A DNA stretch of 64,000 nucleotides from Agromyces sp. 3263. Lineage in GTDB: Bacteria; Actinomycetota; Actinomycetes; Actinomycetales; Microbacteriaceae. Under the pieces are notes generated by a model that was given only the letters and a program-made list of their open reading frames with translations, was not told the origin of the DNA and searched no databases. Below, in pieces: positions 8,565-17,180 of this stretch. The stretch spans positions 558,001 to 622,000 of the forward strand of contig NZ_JAVDUV010000001.1 of assembly GCF_031456545.1 (NCBI RefSeq), written 5' to 3'. Both the position numbers and the translations under genes were made by a program. Every line of letters begins with the position of its first letter. Position 1 is the stretch's first letter.

Positions 8565-10043
8565 CTAGGCGGTGAGGTCGAGCACCTTCGCGGTCTCGGC
8601 GAGCGATGCCTCGGCGGCCGCAGGATCGCTCGAGAGCTTCGTGCCGTAGCTCGGGATCATCTCGCGCAGCTTCGGCTCCCACGCCTCCATGCGCGCGGGG
8701 AAGCACCGCGACAGCACGTCGAGCATGATGGGCGCGGCGGTGGAGGCGCCCGGCGACGCGCCGAGCAGGCCGGCGATCGTCCCGTCGGCGCCGGTGATGA
8801 TCTCGGTGCCGAACTGCAGGATGCCGCCCTGCTTCGGGTCCTTCTTCATCACCTGCACGCGCTGTCCGGCGGTGATGAGCTCCCAGTCGGCGTCCTTCGC
8901 CGTGGGCATGAACTCGCGCAGCGCGGCCATCTTCTTCGAGCGGGAGGCGAGCAGCTCGGAGACGAGGTACTTCACGAGGTCGAAGTTCTTGAGCCCGACC
9001 TGGAGCATGGGCCCGAGGTTGTGCAGGCGGATCGAGAACGGCAGGTCGAACCAGGTGCTCGTCTTCAGGAACTTGGGCGTAAAGCCGGCGTAGGGGCCGA
9101 ACAGCAGGGCCGTCTCGCCGTCGACGACGCGGGTGTCGAGGTGCGGGACCGACATGGGCGGCGCGCCCACGGCCGCCTTGCCGTAGACCTTGGCCTGGTG
9201 CTGGGCGACGACCTTCGGGTTCGTGGTGCGCAGGAACTGGCCCGAGATCGGGAAGCCCCCGAAGCCCTTGATCTCCTCGATGCCCGAGTGCTGCAGCAGG
9301 GCGAGGGCGCCGCCGCCGGCGCCCACGAACACGAACCTCGCGTTCACGACCTTGGGCGTCTGGCCGACGGTGTGCCGCACGCGCAGCTTCCACGTTCCGT
9401 CCTTCTGGCGCTTGAGCCAGGTGACCTGGTGATTGGTCTGGATGGATGCGCCGCGGCGCGAGATGTCCTCGAAGAGGAACTTCGTGAGGGCGCCGAAGTC
9501 GACGTCGGTGCCGGCGGCGATGCGTGTCGCGGCCACCTTCTGCTTCGGGTTGCGCTTCTTGGCGAGGAGCGGGGTCCACTCGGCGATGCGCTCGAGGTCC
9601 TCCGTGAACTCCATGTCGGGGAAGAGCGGCTGGTCCTTCAGCGCCTCGACCCGGCGGCGGAGGTAGTCGATGTTCGCCGCGCCCTTCACGAACGTCATGT
9701 GCGGCGTGGAGTTGATGAAGTTGTGCGGCTCGGGCAGCGCGCCGGTGGAGACCAGGTGCGCCCAGTACTGGCGGCTGATCTGGAACTGCTCGTTGATCGA
9801 CACGGCCTTGCTCGCGTCGACGGTTCCGTCGGCGCCCTCGGGCATGTAGTTCAGCTCGCAGAGCGCGGCGTGGCCGGTGCCGGCGTTGTTCCACGCGTTC
9901 GAGGACTCCTGCGCGACCTCGCCGAGCCGCTCGTAGACGCGGATGCTCCAGTCGGGCTCCAACTGGGAGATCAGGGAGCCGAGCGTCGCGCTCATGATGC
10001 CCCCGCCGATCAGCACGACGTCGACGGTTTCCTCTGAATTCAC
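8565..10043 (-). CDS. mqo: Malate:quinone oxidoreductase
   Basis: FAD-dependent, membrane-associated oxidation of L-malate to oxaloacetate with electrons passed to the quinone pool, in the TCA cycle. The N-terminal dinucleotide fold reads VDVVLIGGGIMSATLG, followed by the family block ESSNAWNNAGTGHAALCELNY and, near the C-terminus, GLLGASPGASTAAP. About 492 residues, normal for the family. I chose the GTG at 10043 (NSEETVDVV follows) over an in-frame ATG at 10091, which would add 16 residues not expected in the family. Single-gene unit, with a hairpin after the stop. Confidence 0.95.
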   Translation of the reverse strand: MNSEETVDVVLIGGGIMSATLGSLISQLEPDWSIRVYERLGEVAQESSNAWNNAGTGHAALCELNYMPEGADGTVDASKAVSINEQFQISRQYWAHLVSTGALPEPHNFINSTPHMTFVKGAANIDYLRRRVEALKDQPLFPDMEFTEDLERIAEWTPLLAKKRNPKQKVAATRIAAGTDVDFGALTKFLFEDISRRGASIQTNHQVTWLKRQKDGTWKLRVRHTVGQTPKVVNARFVFVGAGGGALALLQHSGIEEIKGFGGFPISGQFLRTTNPKVVAQHQAKVYGKAAVGAPPMSVPHLDTRVVDGETALLFGPYAGFTPKFLKTSTWFDLPFSIRLHNLGPMLQVGLKNFDLVKYLVSELLASRSKKMAALREFMPTAKDADWELITAGQRVQVMKKDPKQGGILQFGTEIITGADGTIAGLLGASPGASTAAPIMLDVLSRCFPARMEAWEPKLREMIPSYGTKLSSDPAAAEASLAETAKVLDLTA

Positions 10044-10112
10044 GGATTCCAGTCTAGGTGCGCTGCGAAGGTGCTCCTGACCGGGTGACATCCCCGGCCC
10101 CGAGGGCGCGGG

Positions 10113-10571
10113 TCACTCCAGCTCGCCGCCGTCGAGCTGCGGCATGCCGGCGTCGTCGAGCGGCCAGAACGGGTTGTGCGCGAACTCCCACAGGTTGCCG
10201 TCGGGGTCCCGGCCGTAGCCGCTGTAGCCGCCCCATTCGGTCGCCTCGGCGGGCTTGGAGATCTCCCCGCCCGCCGCCAGCCACTCGTCGAGCGCCACGT
10301 CGACGTCGTCGCGGCTGTCGAAGTTGATCGAGAGCGACACCCCACGGAACCCTGGCGCCGACGGCGCGTCGGCCTCGGTCGCGATGCCGGCGTCGACCGC
10401 GAGCTCGGGACTCGTCCAGAGGGCGATGATCGGCCCGGGCGTGCGGAAGAACGTGATGCCGTCGGCGGAGTGCGTCGACTGACGCCATCCGAGGCGACGG
10501 TAGAACGCCGTGGCCGCGTCGACGTCGTAGACGCCGAGGGTCACGAGGGAGAAGCGCTGGGGAATGGCCAT
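10113..10571 (-). CDS. VOC/glyoxalase-fold protein
   Basis: A 152-residue vicinal-oxygen-chelate protein with the two beta-alpha-beta-beta-beta modules expected of the fold. FSLVTLGVYDVDAATAFYRRLGW opens the first, and GYSGYGRDPDGNLWEFAHNP closes the second with the usual metal-ligand Glu position. Relatives include glyoxalases, dioxygenases and bleomycin-type resistance proteins, so the substrate cannot be assigned. It lies alone between mqo and a membrane protein gene on the same strand. Confidence 0.8.
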   Translation of the reverse strand: MAIPQRFSLVTLGVYDVDAATAFYRRLGWRQSTHSADGITFFRTPGPIIALWTSPELAVDAGIATEADAPSAPGFRGVSLSINFDSRDDVDVALDEWLAAGGEISKPAEATEWGGYSGYGRDPDGNLWEFAHNPFWPLDDAGMPQLDGGELE

Positions 10572-10617
10572 GGCGCCGACGCTACTCCCCGACCGGCGGC
10601 ATCCGTCGGCGCGCGGC

Positions 10618-11037
10618 TCAGAGCGCCGCGACGCCGCCCATGATCAGCCCGATGCCGGCGGTGATGAGCGCGGCCGTCAACGAGACGACCCCGACCCAGA
10701 GCAGCACGATGAGCCGGTTCGGTCGCTGCGGATCGGTGCCGAGCACGGAGAGGAAGAACCCGGCCGGCATGAGGATCGCGGCGATCGGCACGCCGAGCCG
10801 GGCGAGCTGCATCCAGAACCCGTCGAGTGCGGCAGAGGAGATCACCGAGAGGATCACTATCGAGAGCACGAGCAGCACGGCCGCGTGGGCGTGGCCGGCC
10901 CGGTAGAAGTTGCCCTGCAGGCGGTTGGCCGGAACGTGGCCGCGCACCACGCGGGTGAGGAAGTAGCCGCCGCTCTCGACGGTGACGAGGGCGAGCAGCA
11001 GGATGCCGATGAGGATGAGGTCGTTGGGGTCCGGCAT
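10618..11037 (-). CDS. Small four-helix membrane protein
   Basis: 139 residues, with hydrophobic segments at about 6-24, 50-68, 80-100 and 110-135 and a conserved-looking loop VPANRLQGNFYRAGHAHA between helices 1 and 2. I do not recognise an enzyme family. It is transcribed divergently from a MerR-type regulator gene, with only 86 nt between them containing inverted repeats. It is probably the regulator's target, possibly a membrane protein induced by a small hydrophobic ligand. Confidence 0.7.
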   Translation of the reverse strand: MPDPNDLILIGILLLALVTVESGGYFLTRVVRGHVPANRLQGNFYRAGHAHAAVLLVLSIVILSVISSAALDGFWMQLARLGVPIAAILMPAGFFLSVLGTDPQRPNRLIVLLWVGVVSLTAALITAGIGLIMGGVAAL

Positions 11038-11066
11038 GTCGTGATCCGTTCTGACTGGTCCATGAT

Positions 11067-11108
11067 TGGATAGTGGCGCTCTCCAATACTAGAGAGTTGA
11101 ACTATCCA
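11067..11108. promoter_or_regulatory. Nested inverted repeats between membrane protein and MerR genes
   Basis: TGGATAGT (11067-11074) and ACTATCCA (11101-11108) are perfect 8-bp inverted arms. Nested inside is CTCTC-N8-GAGAG (11079-11096). The site sits in the 86-nt divergent intergenic region, immediately upstream of the MerR Shine-Dalgarno AAGGAG. It is the obvious candidate operator for the MerR protein, controlling itself and the divergent membrane protein gene. Confidence 0.6.
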
Positions 11109-11123
11109 GTGCAAGGAGTCGGC

Positions 11124-11753
11124 ATGCGGATCTCGGAACTCGCCGGCGCCTCGGGGCTGCCCGTGGCGACGATCAAGTTCTACCTGCGCGAGGGCCTCCT
11201 CCAACCGGGTCGCTCCACCTCGGCCACGCAGGCCACGTACGACGACGCGCACGTGCGCCGTCTCCGCGTGATCCGCGCCCTGACGGGACCGGTCGGGCTG
11301 AGCGTGCAGCAGGCACGCACGATCCTCGAGCTCATCGACGACCCCGGCGACGACCTGTACCAGACGCTCGGCAGCGCGGTGAGCGCATTGCCTCCCGCCG
11401 TCGATGCGGCATCCGTCGACGACCCCGACCCGTACCCCCGCGCCCGCGCCGCCCTCGCGGCGCTCGGGCAGGTCTACGATCCTCGGTTCGCGGCGGTCGC
11501 CCAGCTGGAGGCCGCACTCGCCGCGACCGAGGCCGCCGGCATGCCGCTGGGCGAGCCGCGCCTGCTCGAGTACGGCCGCCACCTGCGCCAGCTCGCGGAG
11601 TTCGACCTCGAGCAGATGCCGCCCGAGCCGCACGCGGCCGTCGAGTACACCGTGCTCGGCACCGCACTCTACGAGCCCGTGCTGCTCGCCCTGCGGCGGC
11701 TGGCCCACCAGGACGTCGCGGCGCAGCGCACGCTCGGCGCCGACGAGGCCTGA
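11124..11753 (+). CDS. MerR-family transcriptional regulator
   Basis: 209 residues. The N-terminal winged HTH starts at once (MRISELAGASGLPVATIKFY then LREGLL), followed by the second helix pair (DDAHVRRLRVIRAL) and a long C-terminal ligand or dimer region with no metal-binding cysteines, so it is not a metal-sensing MerR. I chose the ATG at 11124 because AAGGAG lies 5 nt before it; the frame is open to 11073 but that would swallow the promoter. It presumably controls the divergent membrane protein gene. Confidence 0.88.
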   Translation: MRISELAGASGLPVATIKFYLREGLLQPGRSTSATQATYDDAHVRRLRVIRALTGPVGLSVQQARTILELIDDPGDDLYQTLGSAVSALPPAVDAASVDDPDPYPRARAALAALGQVYDPRFAAVAQLEAALAATEAAGMPLGEPRLLEYGRHLRQLAEFDLEQMPPEPHAAVEYTVLGTALYEPVLLALRRLAHQDVAAQRTLGADEA

Positions 11754-11771
11754 CGCCCGTCGGCCGGGGCC

Positions 11772-12398
11772 TCAGCGCCGCAGCAACGCGGCCAACGCCG
11801 GCAACTGGGCCGGGTCCGCCAGCGCGGAGCCCACCGCGACGGTGCGCACGCCGGCGTCGAGGAATGCCGCGGCGTTCTGGGCGTCCATGCCGCCGGTCGC
11901 GACGAAGCGCGCGTCGGGGAACGGGCCGGCCATCGCGCGGAACCATGCGGGTCCGAGCAGCGACGCGGGGAACGCCTTCAGCCACGTCAGCCCGAGCGCC
12001 ATGGCGGCCTGCACCTCGGTGGGCGTCGCGACGCCGGGCAGGGGCGGGAGTCCGGCCGCGGCCGACGCACGGACGACGTCGGCGTCGAGGCCGGGGCTGA
12101 CGGTGAAGGCGGCGCCGACGGATGCCGCGAGCTCGACGTGGCGCGTCGACACCACCGTGCCCGCTCCCACGAGCCGGCCCTCGGCGCGGCCGGCCTCCGC
12201 GACCGCGGCGAGCGCGTCCACGTCGGCCTCGGACTGGATGGGCAGCTCGACCGCCTCGATGCCGAGGTCCCAGGCCCGGCGGGCGAGCTCGATGCTGCGG
12301 TCGACGCCGAGCCCGCGGAAGATCGCCATGAGCGGGCGCCCGGCGAGGATCCCGTCGAACTCGGCGTTCGTGACGTCGGTGCCGGCGCTGCTGGTCAT
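11772..12398 (-). CDS. 2-keto-3-deoxy-6-phosphogluconate (or -galactonate) aldolase
   Basis: Class I aldolase of the Eda/DgoA family, 208 residues, splitting KDPG-type sugars into pyruvate and glyceraldehyde-3-phosphate. The Schiff-base Lys is K141 in TWLKAFPAS, the general acid/base is E51, and GAGTV and VATGGM give the phosphate-binding loops. Instead of the usual EVTLRT strand it reads ELPIQS, closer to DgoA-type EVPLNS, so epimer preference is uncertain. It overlaps the upstream sugar kinase gene by 4 nt. Together they form the last two steps of the adjacent catabolic cluster. Confidence 0.85.
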   Translation of the reverse strand: MTSSAGTDVTNAEFDGILAGRPLMAIFRGLGVDRSIELARRAWDLGIEAVELPIQSEADVDALAAVAEAGRAEGRLVGAGTVVSTRHVELAASVGAAFTVSPGLDADVVRASAAAGLPPLPGVATPTEVQAAMALGLTWLKAFPASLLGPAWFRAMAGPFPDARFVATGGMDAQNAAAFLDAGVRTVAVGSALADPAQLPALAALLRR

Positions 12399-13333
12399 GC
12401 TCGGTCCTCTCGTGGGCTCCTGGGGAAGTCAGCGGTGTCGGCGAGCACGAGCACGGCTCGCGCGTGTCCGGCGCCGAGACGCTCCGTGGACGCCGCGCCG
12501 TCGAGCCACGCGTGCAAGTACCCGGCCGCGAAGGCGTCGCCCGCCCCGACCGGCTCGACGAGCTCGACGGTGAGCGCCGGAACCTGCACGACGGCGTCCC
12601 CGCCGTCGTGGCGCCGGGAGAACTCCGTCGCACCGACCTCGCCGTCCTTCACCACGAGCACGGGCGGCTCGGGCAGCAACGCGCGCACCTGGTCGATGCC
12701 TGACACACCCCAGAGCGCCTCGGCCTCGTCGCGCCCCACGAACACGACCGTGGCGCGAGCGGCGAGGTCGTGCAGGCGCCGCGCCGCGGCATCCGTCGAC
12801 GGCCAGAGCGCCGCGCGATGGTTGACGTCGAAGCTGACCGCGACGCCATGCTCGGCGGCGGCGTCGAACAACGCATCGACGAGCGCGTCGCACGAGCCGG
12901 AGAGTGCGGGCGTGATGCCGCTGAGGTGGAGGAGTCGCACCCCGTCGAACGGCAGGGCGGCCACGTCGCGGGGGCCGAGCCGGGAGGCCGCCGATCCGGC
13001 GCGGTAGTAGGCGACGCCGCGGCCCGGGTCCTTGACGTACAGGCCGGTCGGCGCGCCGGGATCGACGGTCACCCACCGGGTGTCGACGCCGCGCCCCGCG
13101 AGCTGCCGCACGAGCCGGCGGCCGAGCGCGTCGTCGCCCACGGCACCCGCCCAGGCGGCCGCCCGCCCCAGCGCGGCGAGGTGCGAGGCCACGTTCGCCT
13201 CGGCGCCGCCCGCGTCGATGTGGAAGTCGCGGGCCGTCTCGAGCGACTCGGCAGAGGACGGCGCGACGAGCGCCATGGTCTCCCCGACGGCGAGGACCTC
13301 GGGTGCGGGATTCGCGCGGTCATCGTCGTTCAC
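12395..13333 (-). CDS. 2-keto-3-deoxygluconate kinase, PfkB family
   Basis: A 312-residue PfkB-fold sugar kinase, predicted to phosphorylate KDG to KDPG. Visible motifs are the N-terminal GGAEANVASHLAALG and the C-terminal catalytic signature PVGAGDAFAAGY with D266. I chose the GTG at 13333 (NDDDRANPAPEVLAVGE follows); the much longer open frame upstream is antisense to the deaminase and deacylase genes and not real. It overlaps the aldolase gene by 4 nt and is divergent from the deaminase gene across a 75-nt region with a TGCAA-rich operator. Confidence 0.88.
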   Translation of the reverse strand: MNDDDRANPAPEVLAVGETMALVAPSSAESLETARDFHIDAGGAEANVASHLAALGRAAAWAGAVGDDALGRRLVRQLAGRGVDTRWVTVDPGAPTGLYVKDPGRGVAYYRAGSAASRLGPRDVAALPFDGVRLLHLSGITPALSGSCDALVDALFDAAAEHGVAVSFDVNHRAALWPSTDAAARRLHDLAARATVVFVGRDEAEALWGVSGIDQVRALLPEPPVLVVKDGEVGATEFSRRHDGGDAVVQVPALTVELVEPVGAGDAFAAGYLHAWLDGAASTERLGAGHARAVLVLADTADFPRSPREDRA

Positions 13334-13358
13334 GTGGTGATCGTCGCCGCTGCGCAGA

Positions 13359-13389
13359 TATGATGCAAGCCGGTTGCAACATGTGCAAC
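13359..13389. promoter_or_regulatory. Promoter -10 and TGCAA-type operator between kinase and deaminase genes
   Basis: A good -10 hexamer TATGAT (13359-13364, plus strand) is followed at once by GCAA-N5-TTGC (13365-13377) and a perfect GTTGCA-N5-TGCAAC (13373-13378/13384-13389). The repeats cover the likely start point, which suits a repressor. The IclR gene in the same cluster is the natural candidate regulator for both divergent operons. Confidence 0.6.
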
Positions 13390-13408
13390 ATGGGGGAGGG
13401 GAATGCGG

Positions 13409-14707
13409 ATGCCGCGTGGAATCGACGACCTCGGCGACGAGGTGCTCGCCGCGAGCGACACCGGGCTCCCCCTGCGGGCCGCCGGTCTCACGGTGCGCGA
13501 CTTCCTCGCGACCGGACCGACCCTCGAGGAATTCTGGACGCCGGTCACGGTGCTCGACGCCCGGGCATTGCGCCGCAACGCGGACACCATCCAGGCGTGG
13601 GCCACGGCGCACGGCATGGAGCTCATGCCGCACGGCAAGACCACCATGGCGCCCGCGCTCTGGCGACTGCAGCTCGACGCGGGTGCGACGGGGCTCACCC
13701 TCGCGACGCCCGGGCAGGTGCGCACGGCTCGCGCGTTCGGCATCTCCGCCGTCATGCTCGCCAACGCCCTGGTCGCGCCCGACGCCCTCGCGTTCGTCGC
13801 GGGCGAGCTCGACGACCCGGCGTTCGCGTTCGCGTGCTGGGTCGACGCGCCCGACACGGTCCAGGCCATGGAACGCGGCCTCGCGGCATCCGGCATCTCG
13901 CCGGCCCGGCCGGTCGACGTGCTCGTCGAGCTCGGCGCCCCGGGGGGCCGCACCGGCGCTCGCTCCCTCGACGCCGCCGAGGCGGTCGCCCGTCGCGTCG
14001 CCGCGTCCCCGGTGCTGCGCCTCGCCGGTGTCGCCGGGTACGAGGGCAGCCTCGGGCACGACCGGTCGGCCCGGGCGCTCCGGGCCGTGCGCGACTACCT
14101 CGCCGACCTCGTCGAGCTGCACCGGGTCGTGCAGCGCATCGTCGCCGAGGGACCCCTCATCGTGTCGGCGGGCGGCAGCGCGTACCTCGATCTGGTCGCC
14201 GAGGCGTTCGGGCCGGCGATCGAGGCGGATGCCGCGGCCGGCCGCGGCACGCGATGGATCCTCCGCTCGGGCGCGTCGCTGCTGCACGACGACGGCTTCT
14301 ACCACGGCATCTCGCCCCTCGACGAAGGCCGTGCGGCGGCCGGCCGCCCCACCCTCGCATCGGCTATGCGCGGCTACGCGCGCGTCGTCTCGCATCCTGA
14401 GCCGGGCCTCGCCCTGCTCGACGGCGGCAAGCGCGACTTCCCCTACGACGAGGGCCTGCCGGTGCCGTTCGGTGTTGCGCCCTCGCTCGGGGCTGAGGAG
14501 GAGCCGCTCGCCGGGGCATCCGTCACGGCCGTCAACGACCAGCACGCGTTCCTTCGGTCGGATGCCGCGCTGCCGGTCGCCGTCGGCGACGTGGTGTCGC
14601 TCGGCCTCTCGCATCCCTGCACGGCCTTCGACAAGCGCCGCTGGCTGCCCGTGGTGGAGCACGCAGGCAGCACCCGTGTCGTCGACCTCGTGCGCACGTT
14701 CTTCTGA
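13409..14707 (+). CDS. PLP-dependent amino-acid/amino-sugar-acid deaminase (D-serine dehydratase-like, fold type III)
   Basis: A 432-residue enzyme with an alanine-racemase-type N-terminal barrel. The PLP lysine is K77 in MPHGKTTMAP. The C-terminal D-serine-dehydratase-like domain ends with HPCTAFDK (H402, C404), the metal ligands of D-threonine aldolase and eukaryotic-type D-serine dehydratases. It should eliminate water and ammonia from a D-configured beta-hydroxy amino acid. With KDG kinase, KDPG aldolase and a deacylase next to it, D-glucosaminate (giving KDG and ammonia) is the most economical substrate. GGAGG lies 9 nt before the ATG at 13409; an ATG at 13403 is too close to it. Confidence 0.85.
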   Translation: MPRGIDDLGDEVLAASDTGLPLRAAGLTVRDFLATGPTLEEFWTPVTVLDARALRRNADTIQAWATAHGMELMPHGKTTMAPALWRLQLDAGATGLTLATPGQVRTARAFGISAVMLANALVAPDALAFVAGELDDPAFAFACWVDAPDTVQAMERGLAASGISPARPVDVLVELGAPGGRTGARSLDAAEAVARRVAASPVLRLAGVAGYEGSLGHDRSARALRAVRDYLADLVELHRVVQRIVAEGPLIVSAGGSAYLDLVAEAFGPAIEADAAAGRGTRWILRSGASLLHDDGFYHGISPLDEGRAAAGRPTLASAMRGYARVVSHPEPGLALLDGGKRDFPYDEGLPVPFGVAPSLGAEEEPLAGASVTAVNDQHAFLRSDAALPVAVGDVVSLGLSHPCTAFDKRRWLPVVEHAGSTRVVDLVRTFF

Positions 14708-14716
14708 GTCCGGCCG

Positions 14717-16327
14717 ATGACGATCCTGATCCGCGAGGTGCGTCCGGTCGACGCCGACGGCTTCGGCGTCGGCGTCGGCGCGCCGGATGCGACCGTCGAC
14801 GTGGTCGTCGAGGCCGGCCGCATCGCTCGCGTCGAGGCATCCGGAACGACGGCGCGCGCGGACCTCGTCGTCGACGGCGCCGGGCGCCTGCTCATGCCCG
14901 GCTTCGTCGACGGGCACGCGCACGCCGACGGGCTCCTGTTCGACGCCGACGTGCAGCTCGGACTGCTTCGGCAGGGCGTCACCACGGTGATCGGCGGGCA
15001 GGACGGCGTCTCCTACGCCCCCGGCGACGGCGCCTACGCGGGCGAGTACTTCGCCGCGATCAACGGCCGGCACCCGAGCTACCGGGGTGGCGGGGTCGGC
15101 GCCCTGCTCGCCGCCTACGACGGCACGACGCCCCTGAACGCCGGCTACCTGGTGCCGGCGGGCACGGTCCGGCACGAGGTGTGCGGGCGGTCGACGGATG
15201 CCGCGTCGACGGCGCAGCTCGGCGAGATGCGCGCGCTCGTGGCCGACGGCCTCGCGGCGGGCGCCCTCGGCCTCTCGACCGGCCTCGACTACGTTCCGGG
15301 GGTCTTCGCGCCCACCGCCGAGCTCGCCGCCCTCGCCGAGCCGGTCGCGGCGGCGGGCGGCGTGTACGTCTCGCACCTGCGCGGCGGATACGAGGCCAAC
15401 TCGCGCGCCGGCACCGACGAGGCGGCCGCGATCGCCCGGCACGCGGGCGTGCCGGTGCACGTGTCGCACTTCCACGCCGAGCCGCCGATCGTGCACGAGC
15501 TCCTGCGCGAGCTCGCGGCATCCGGCGTCGACGCGACCTTCGACGCGTATCCCTATACGCGAGGCTGCTCGATCCTCGCGATGCCCATCCTGCCCGCGCA
15601 GCTCACCGTGCGGCCGACCACCGAGGTGCTGGCCGTCCTGGCCGACCCCGACGACCGCGCGGCGCTGTTGCGCGACTGGTTCCCGACGATCGTCGACTAC
15701 CCGAGCCTCGGCCCCGACTGGCCGGGCATGCTCACGCTCGCGCACGTCGCCGCGCCCGAGTATGCCTGGGCGCACGGGCTGACGCTCGCCGAGGCCGCCC
15801 GACGCGCAGGCTCCACGCCGGCCGTCTTCGCCCTCGACGTGCTGCTGGCGTCGCGGCTCGAGGTGAACGTGGTCATGGCGGTGCGGGGCGAGCGCTCCCC
15901 CGCAGAGCTCGCGTCGATCCTCGCGCACCCGCGGGCGCTCGGCGGCTCCGACGGCATCTTCGTCGGAGCCCACCCGCATCCGAGGGCGCGCGGCTCCTTC
16001 GCGCGCTACCTGCGCTCCCTCGTCGTCGACGAGCAGGTGCTCGGCTGGCCGGATGCCGCGGCGCTCGTCTCGACCCGCGCGGTCGACCGGTTCGGGCTCG
16101 GCCGCCGTGGGCGCATCCGTCCGGGGTGGATCGCCGACCTCGTGCTCGTCGACCCCGTCCGCGTGCGCGACCGCGCCACCTACGACGCACCCCTCGCGCT
16201 CGCGGAGGGCATCGACGACGTCCTCGTCGCCGGCGTGCCCGTGCTCGCGGGCGGCGAACTCACCGGAGCGACGCCCGGCCGCGGCATCCGCAGATCACGT
16301 CCGTCGCCGAACCCCGAGGAGGCCTGA
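14717..16327 (+). CDS. N-acyl-D-amino-acid deacylase-family amidohydrolase
   Basis: A 536-residue amidohydrolase-superfamily protein of the D-aminoacylase type. The composite beta domain is followed by GFVDGHAHADG (H67, H69) for metal binding. HVSHFHAE and the late GGSDGIF motif with its catalytic-type Asp complete the site. It starts 9 nt after the deaminase stop, so the two are coupled. Family members remove acetyl groups from N-acyl-D-amino acids. In this context, deacetylation of N-acetyl-D-glucosaminate before deamination is likely, though N-acetyl-D-serine or a similar compound is possible. Confidence 0.85.
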   Translation: MTILIREVRPVDADGFGVGVGAPDATVDVVVEAGRIARVEASGTTARADLVVDGAGRLLMPGFVDGHAHADGLLFDADVQLGLLRQGVTTVIGGQDGVSYAPGDGAYAGEYFAAINGRHPSYRGGGVGALLAAYDGTTPLNAGYLVPAGTVRHEVCGRSTDAASTAQLGEMRALVADGLAAGALGLSTGLDYVPGVFAPTAELAALAEPVAAAGGVYVSHLRGGYEANSRAGTDEAAAIARHAGVPVHVSHFHAEPPIVHELLRELAASGVDATFDAYPYTRGCSILAMPILPAQLTVRPTTEVLAVLADPDDRAALLRDWFPTIVDYPSLGPDWPGMLTLAHVAAPEYAWAHGLTLAEAARRAGSTPAVFALDVLLASRLEVNVVMAVRGERSPAELASILAHPRALGGSDGIFVGAHPHPRARGSFARYLRSLVVDEQVLGWPDAAALVSTRAVDRFGLGRRGRIRPGWIADLVLVDPVRVRDRATYDAPLALAEGIDDVLVAGVPVLAGGELTGATPGRGIRRSRPSPNPEEA

Positions 16328-16328
16328 C

Positions 16329-17060
16329 ATGTCGCAGAGCGTGACCCGCGCCGCCCGCATCATCGACGCCATCGCCGCCGACCCGCGCACCGTTGCCGAG
16401 CTCGCCGAGTCGTTCGGGCTGCACCGGTCGACGATGTTCCGCGAGCTGCAGTCGCTCGAGGAGGTCGGCTGGGTGCGCCGCCGAGGCAGCGGACGGTACG
16501 CCCTCGGCACCCGCCTCGCCACGCTCTCGCGACAGGCACTCGACTCGCTCGACCTGCGCGACGCCGGTGCCGAGCACGTGCGGCGTCTCCACCGACGCAC
16601 CGGCAACACCGTGCACCTCGCGGCGCTCATGGACCGCTCGATCGTCTACGTCGACAAGGCCGAGGACGAGTCCGGCGTGCGCATGTACTCGCGCGTCGGC
16701 AAGGCCGTGATCCCCTACAGCTCCGCGGTCGGCAAGGCGATCCTCGCGAGCCTCGACGCGGCCGGTCGCGACGCGGTGCTCGGCGGCGTGACCTGGGAGC
16801 GCCACACCGAGCACACGATCACCACGCGCGAGCGGCTCGACCGCGAGCTCGCCGTCGTGGCCGAGCGCGGCTGGGCCGTCGACGACCGCGAGTTCGAGCC
16901 GTTCGTGAACTGCATCGCCGTGCCCATCCGCAGCTCGCTGGGCGTCGTCGGGGCGATCTCCGTGAGCGCGGTGCGGATGGTCGCCGACCTCGAACGCCTG
17001 CAGACGTTCCTGCCCGCGCTGCGGGAGGCCGCCGACGCGATCGCCGACGAGATCGGGTGA
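16329..17060 (+). CDS. IclR-family transcriptional regulator
   Basis: 243 residues with an N-terminal winged HTH (ARIIDAIAADPRTVAELAES then LHRSTMFRELQSL) and a C-terminal IclR effector domain (about 75-240, including YSSAVGKAILASL and NCIAVPIRSS). It begins 1 nt after the deacylase stop. IclR proteins sense small organic acids, so a sugar-acid effector from this pathway is plausible. It probably binds the TGCAA-rich operator at 13365-13389. Confidence 0.92.
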   Translation: MSQSVTRAARIIDAIAADPRTVAELAESFGLHRSTMFRELQSLEEVGWVRRRGSGRYALGTRLATLSRQALDSLDLRDAGAEHVRRLHRRTGNTVHLAALMDRSIVYVDKAEDESGVRMYSRVGKAVIPYSSAVGKAILASLDAAGRDAVLGGVTWERHTEHTITTRERLDRELAVVAERGWAVDDREFEPFVNCIAVPIRSSLGVVGAISVSAVRMVADLERLQTFLPALREAADAIADEIG

Positions 17061-17106
17061 GCGGATGCCGCGGGCGGGCGCCTGCGGCATCCGTCACTCA
17101 CACCGT

Positions 17107-17180
17107 CGCCGACCCGAAACCGAACCGAACCGCACCACACGCACCACCCGCACCACAACGAACCGAACACCGGAGGAACC
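17107..17180 (+). promoter_or_regulatory. T-free, A/C-rich leader before ridA
   Basis: From 17107 to the ridA ATG (position 17181) the plus strand has no T. The stretch is built of ACCGA and CACCACCCGC-like units and ends with a strong GGAGG. RNA of this composition cannot form GU or AU pairs, so it should stay single-stranded and favour ribosome loading. No hairpin or operator is visible in it. Confidence 0.5.

Noticed and set aside
8565..10091. ATG at 10091 as mqo start
   Set aside because: Adds 16 residues before the cofactor fold; the GTG at 10043 gives the usual family N-terminus.
13334..15979. Minus-strand extension of the KDG kinase frame to 1194 codons
   Set aside because: Antisense to the deaminase and deacylase genes; the kinase family begins at the GTG at 13333.
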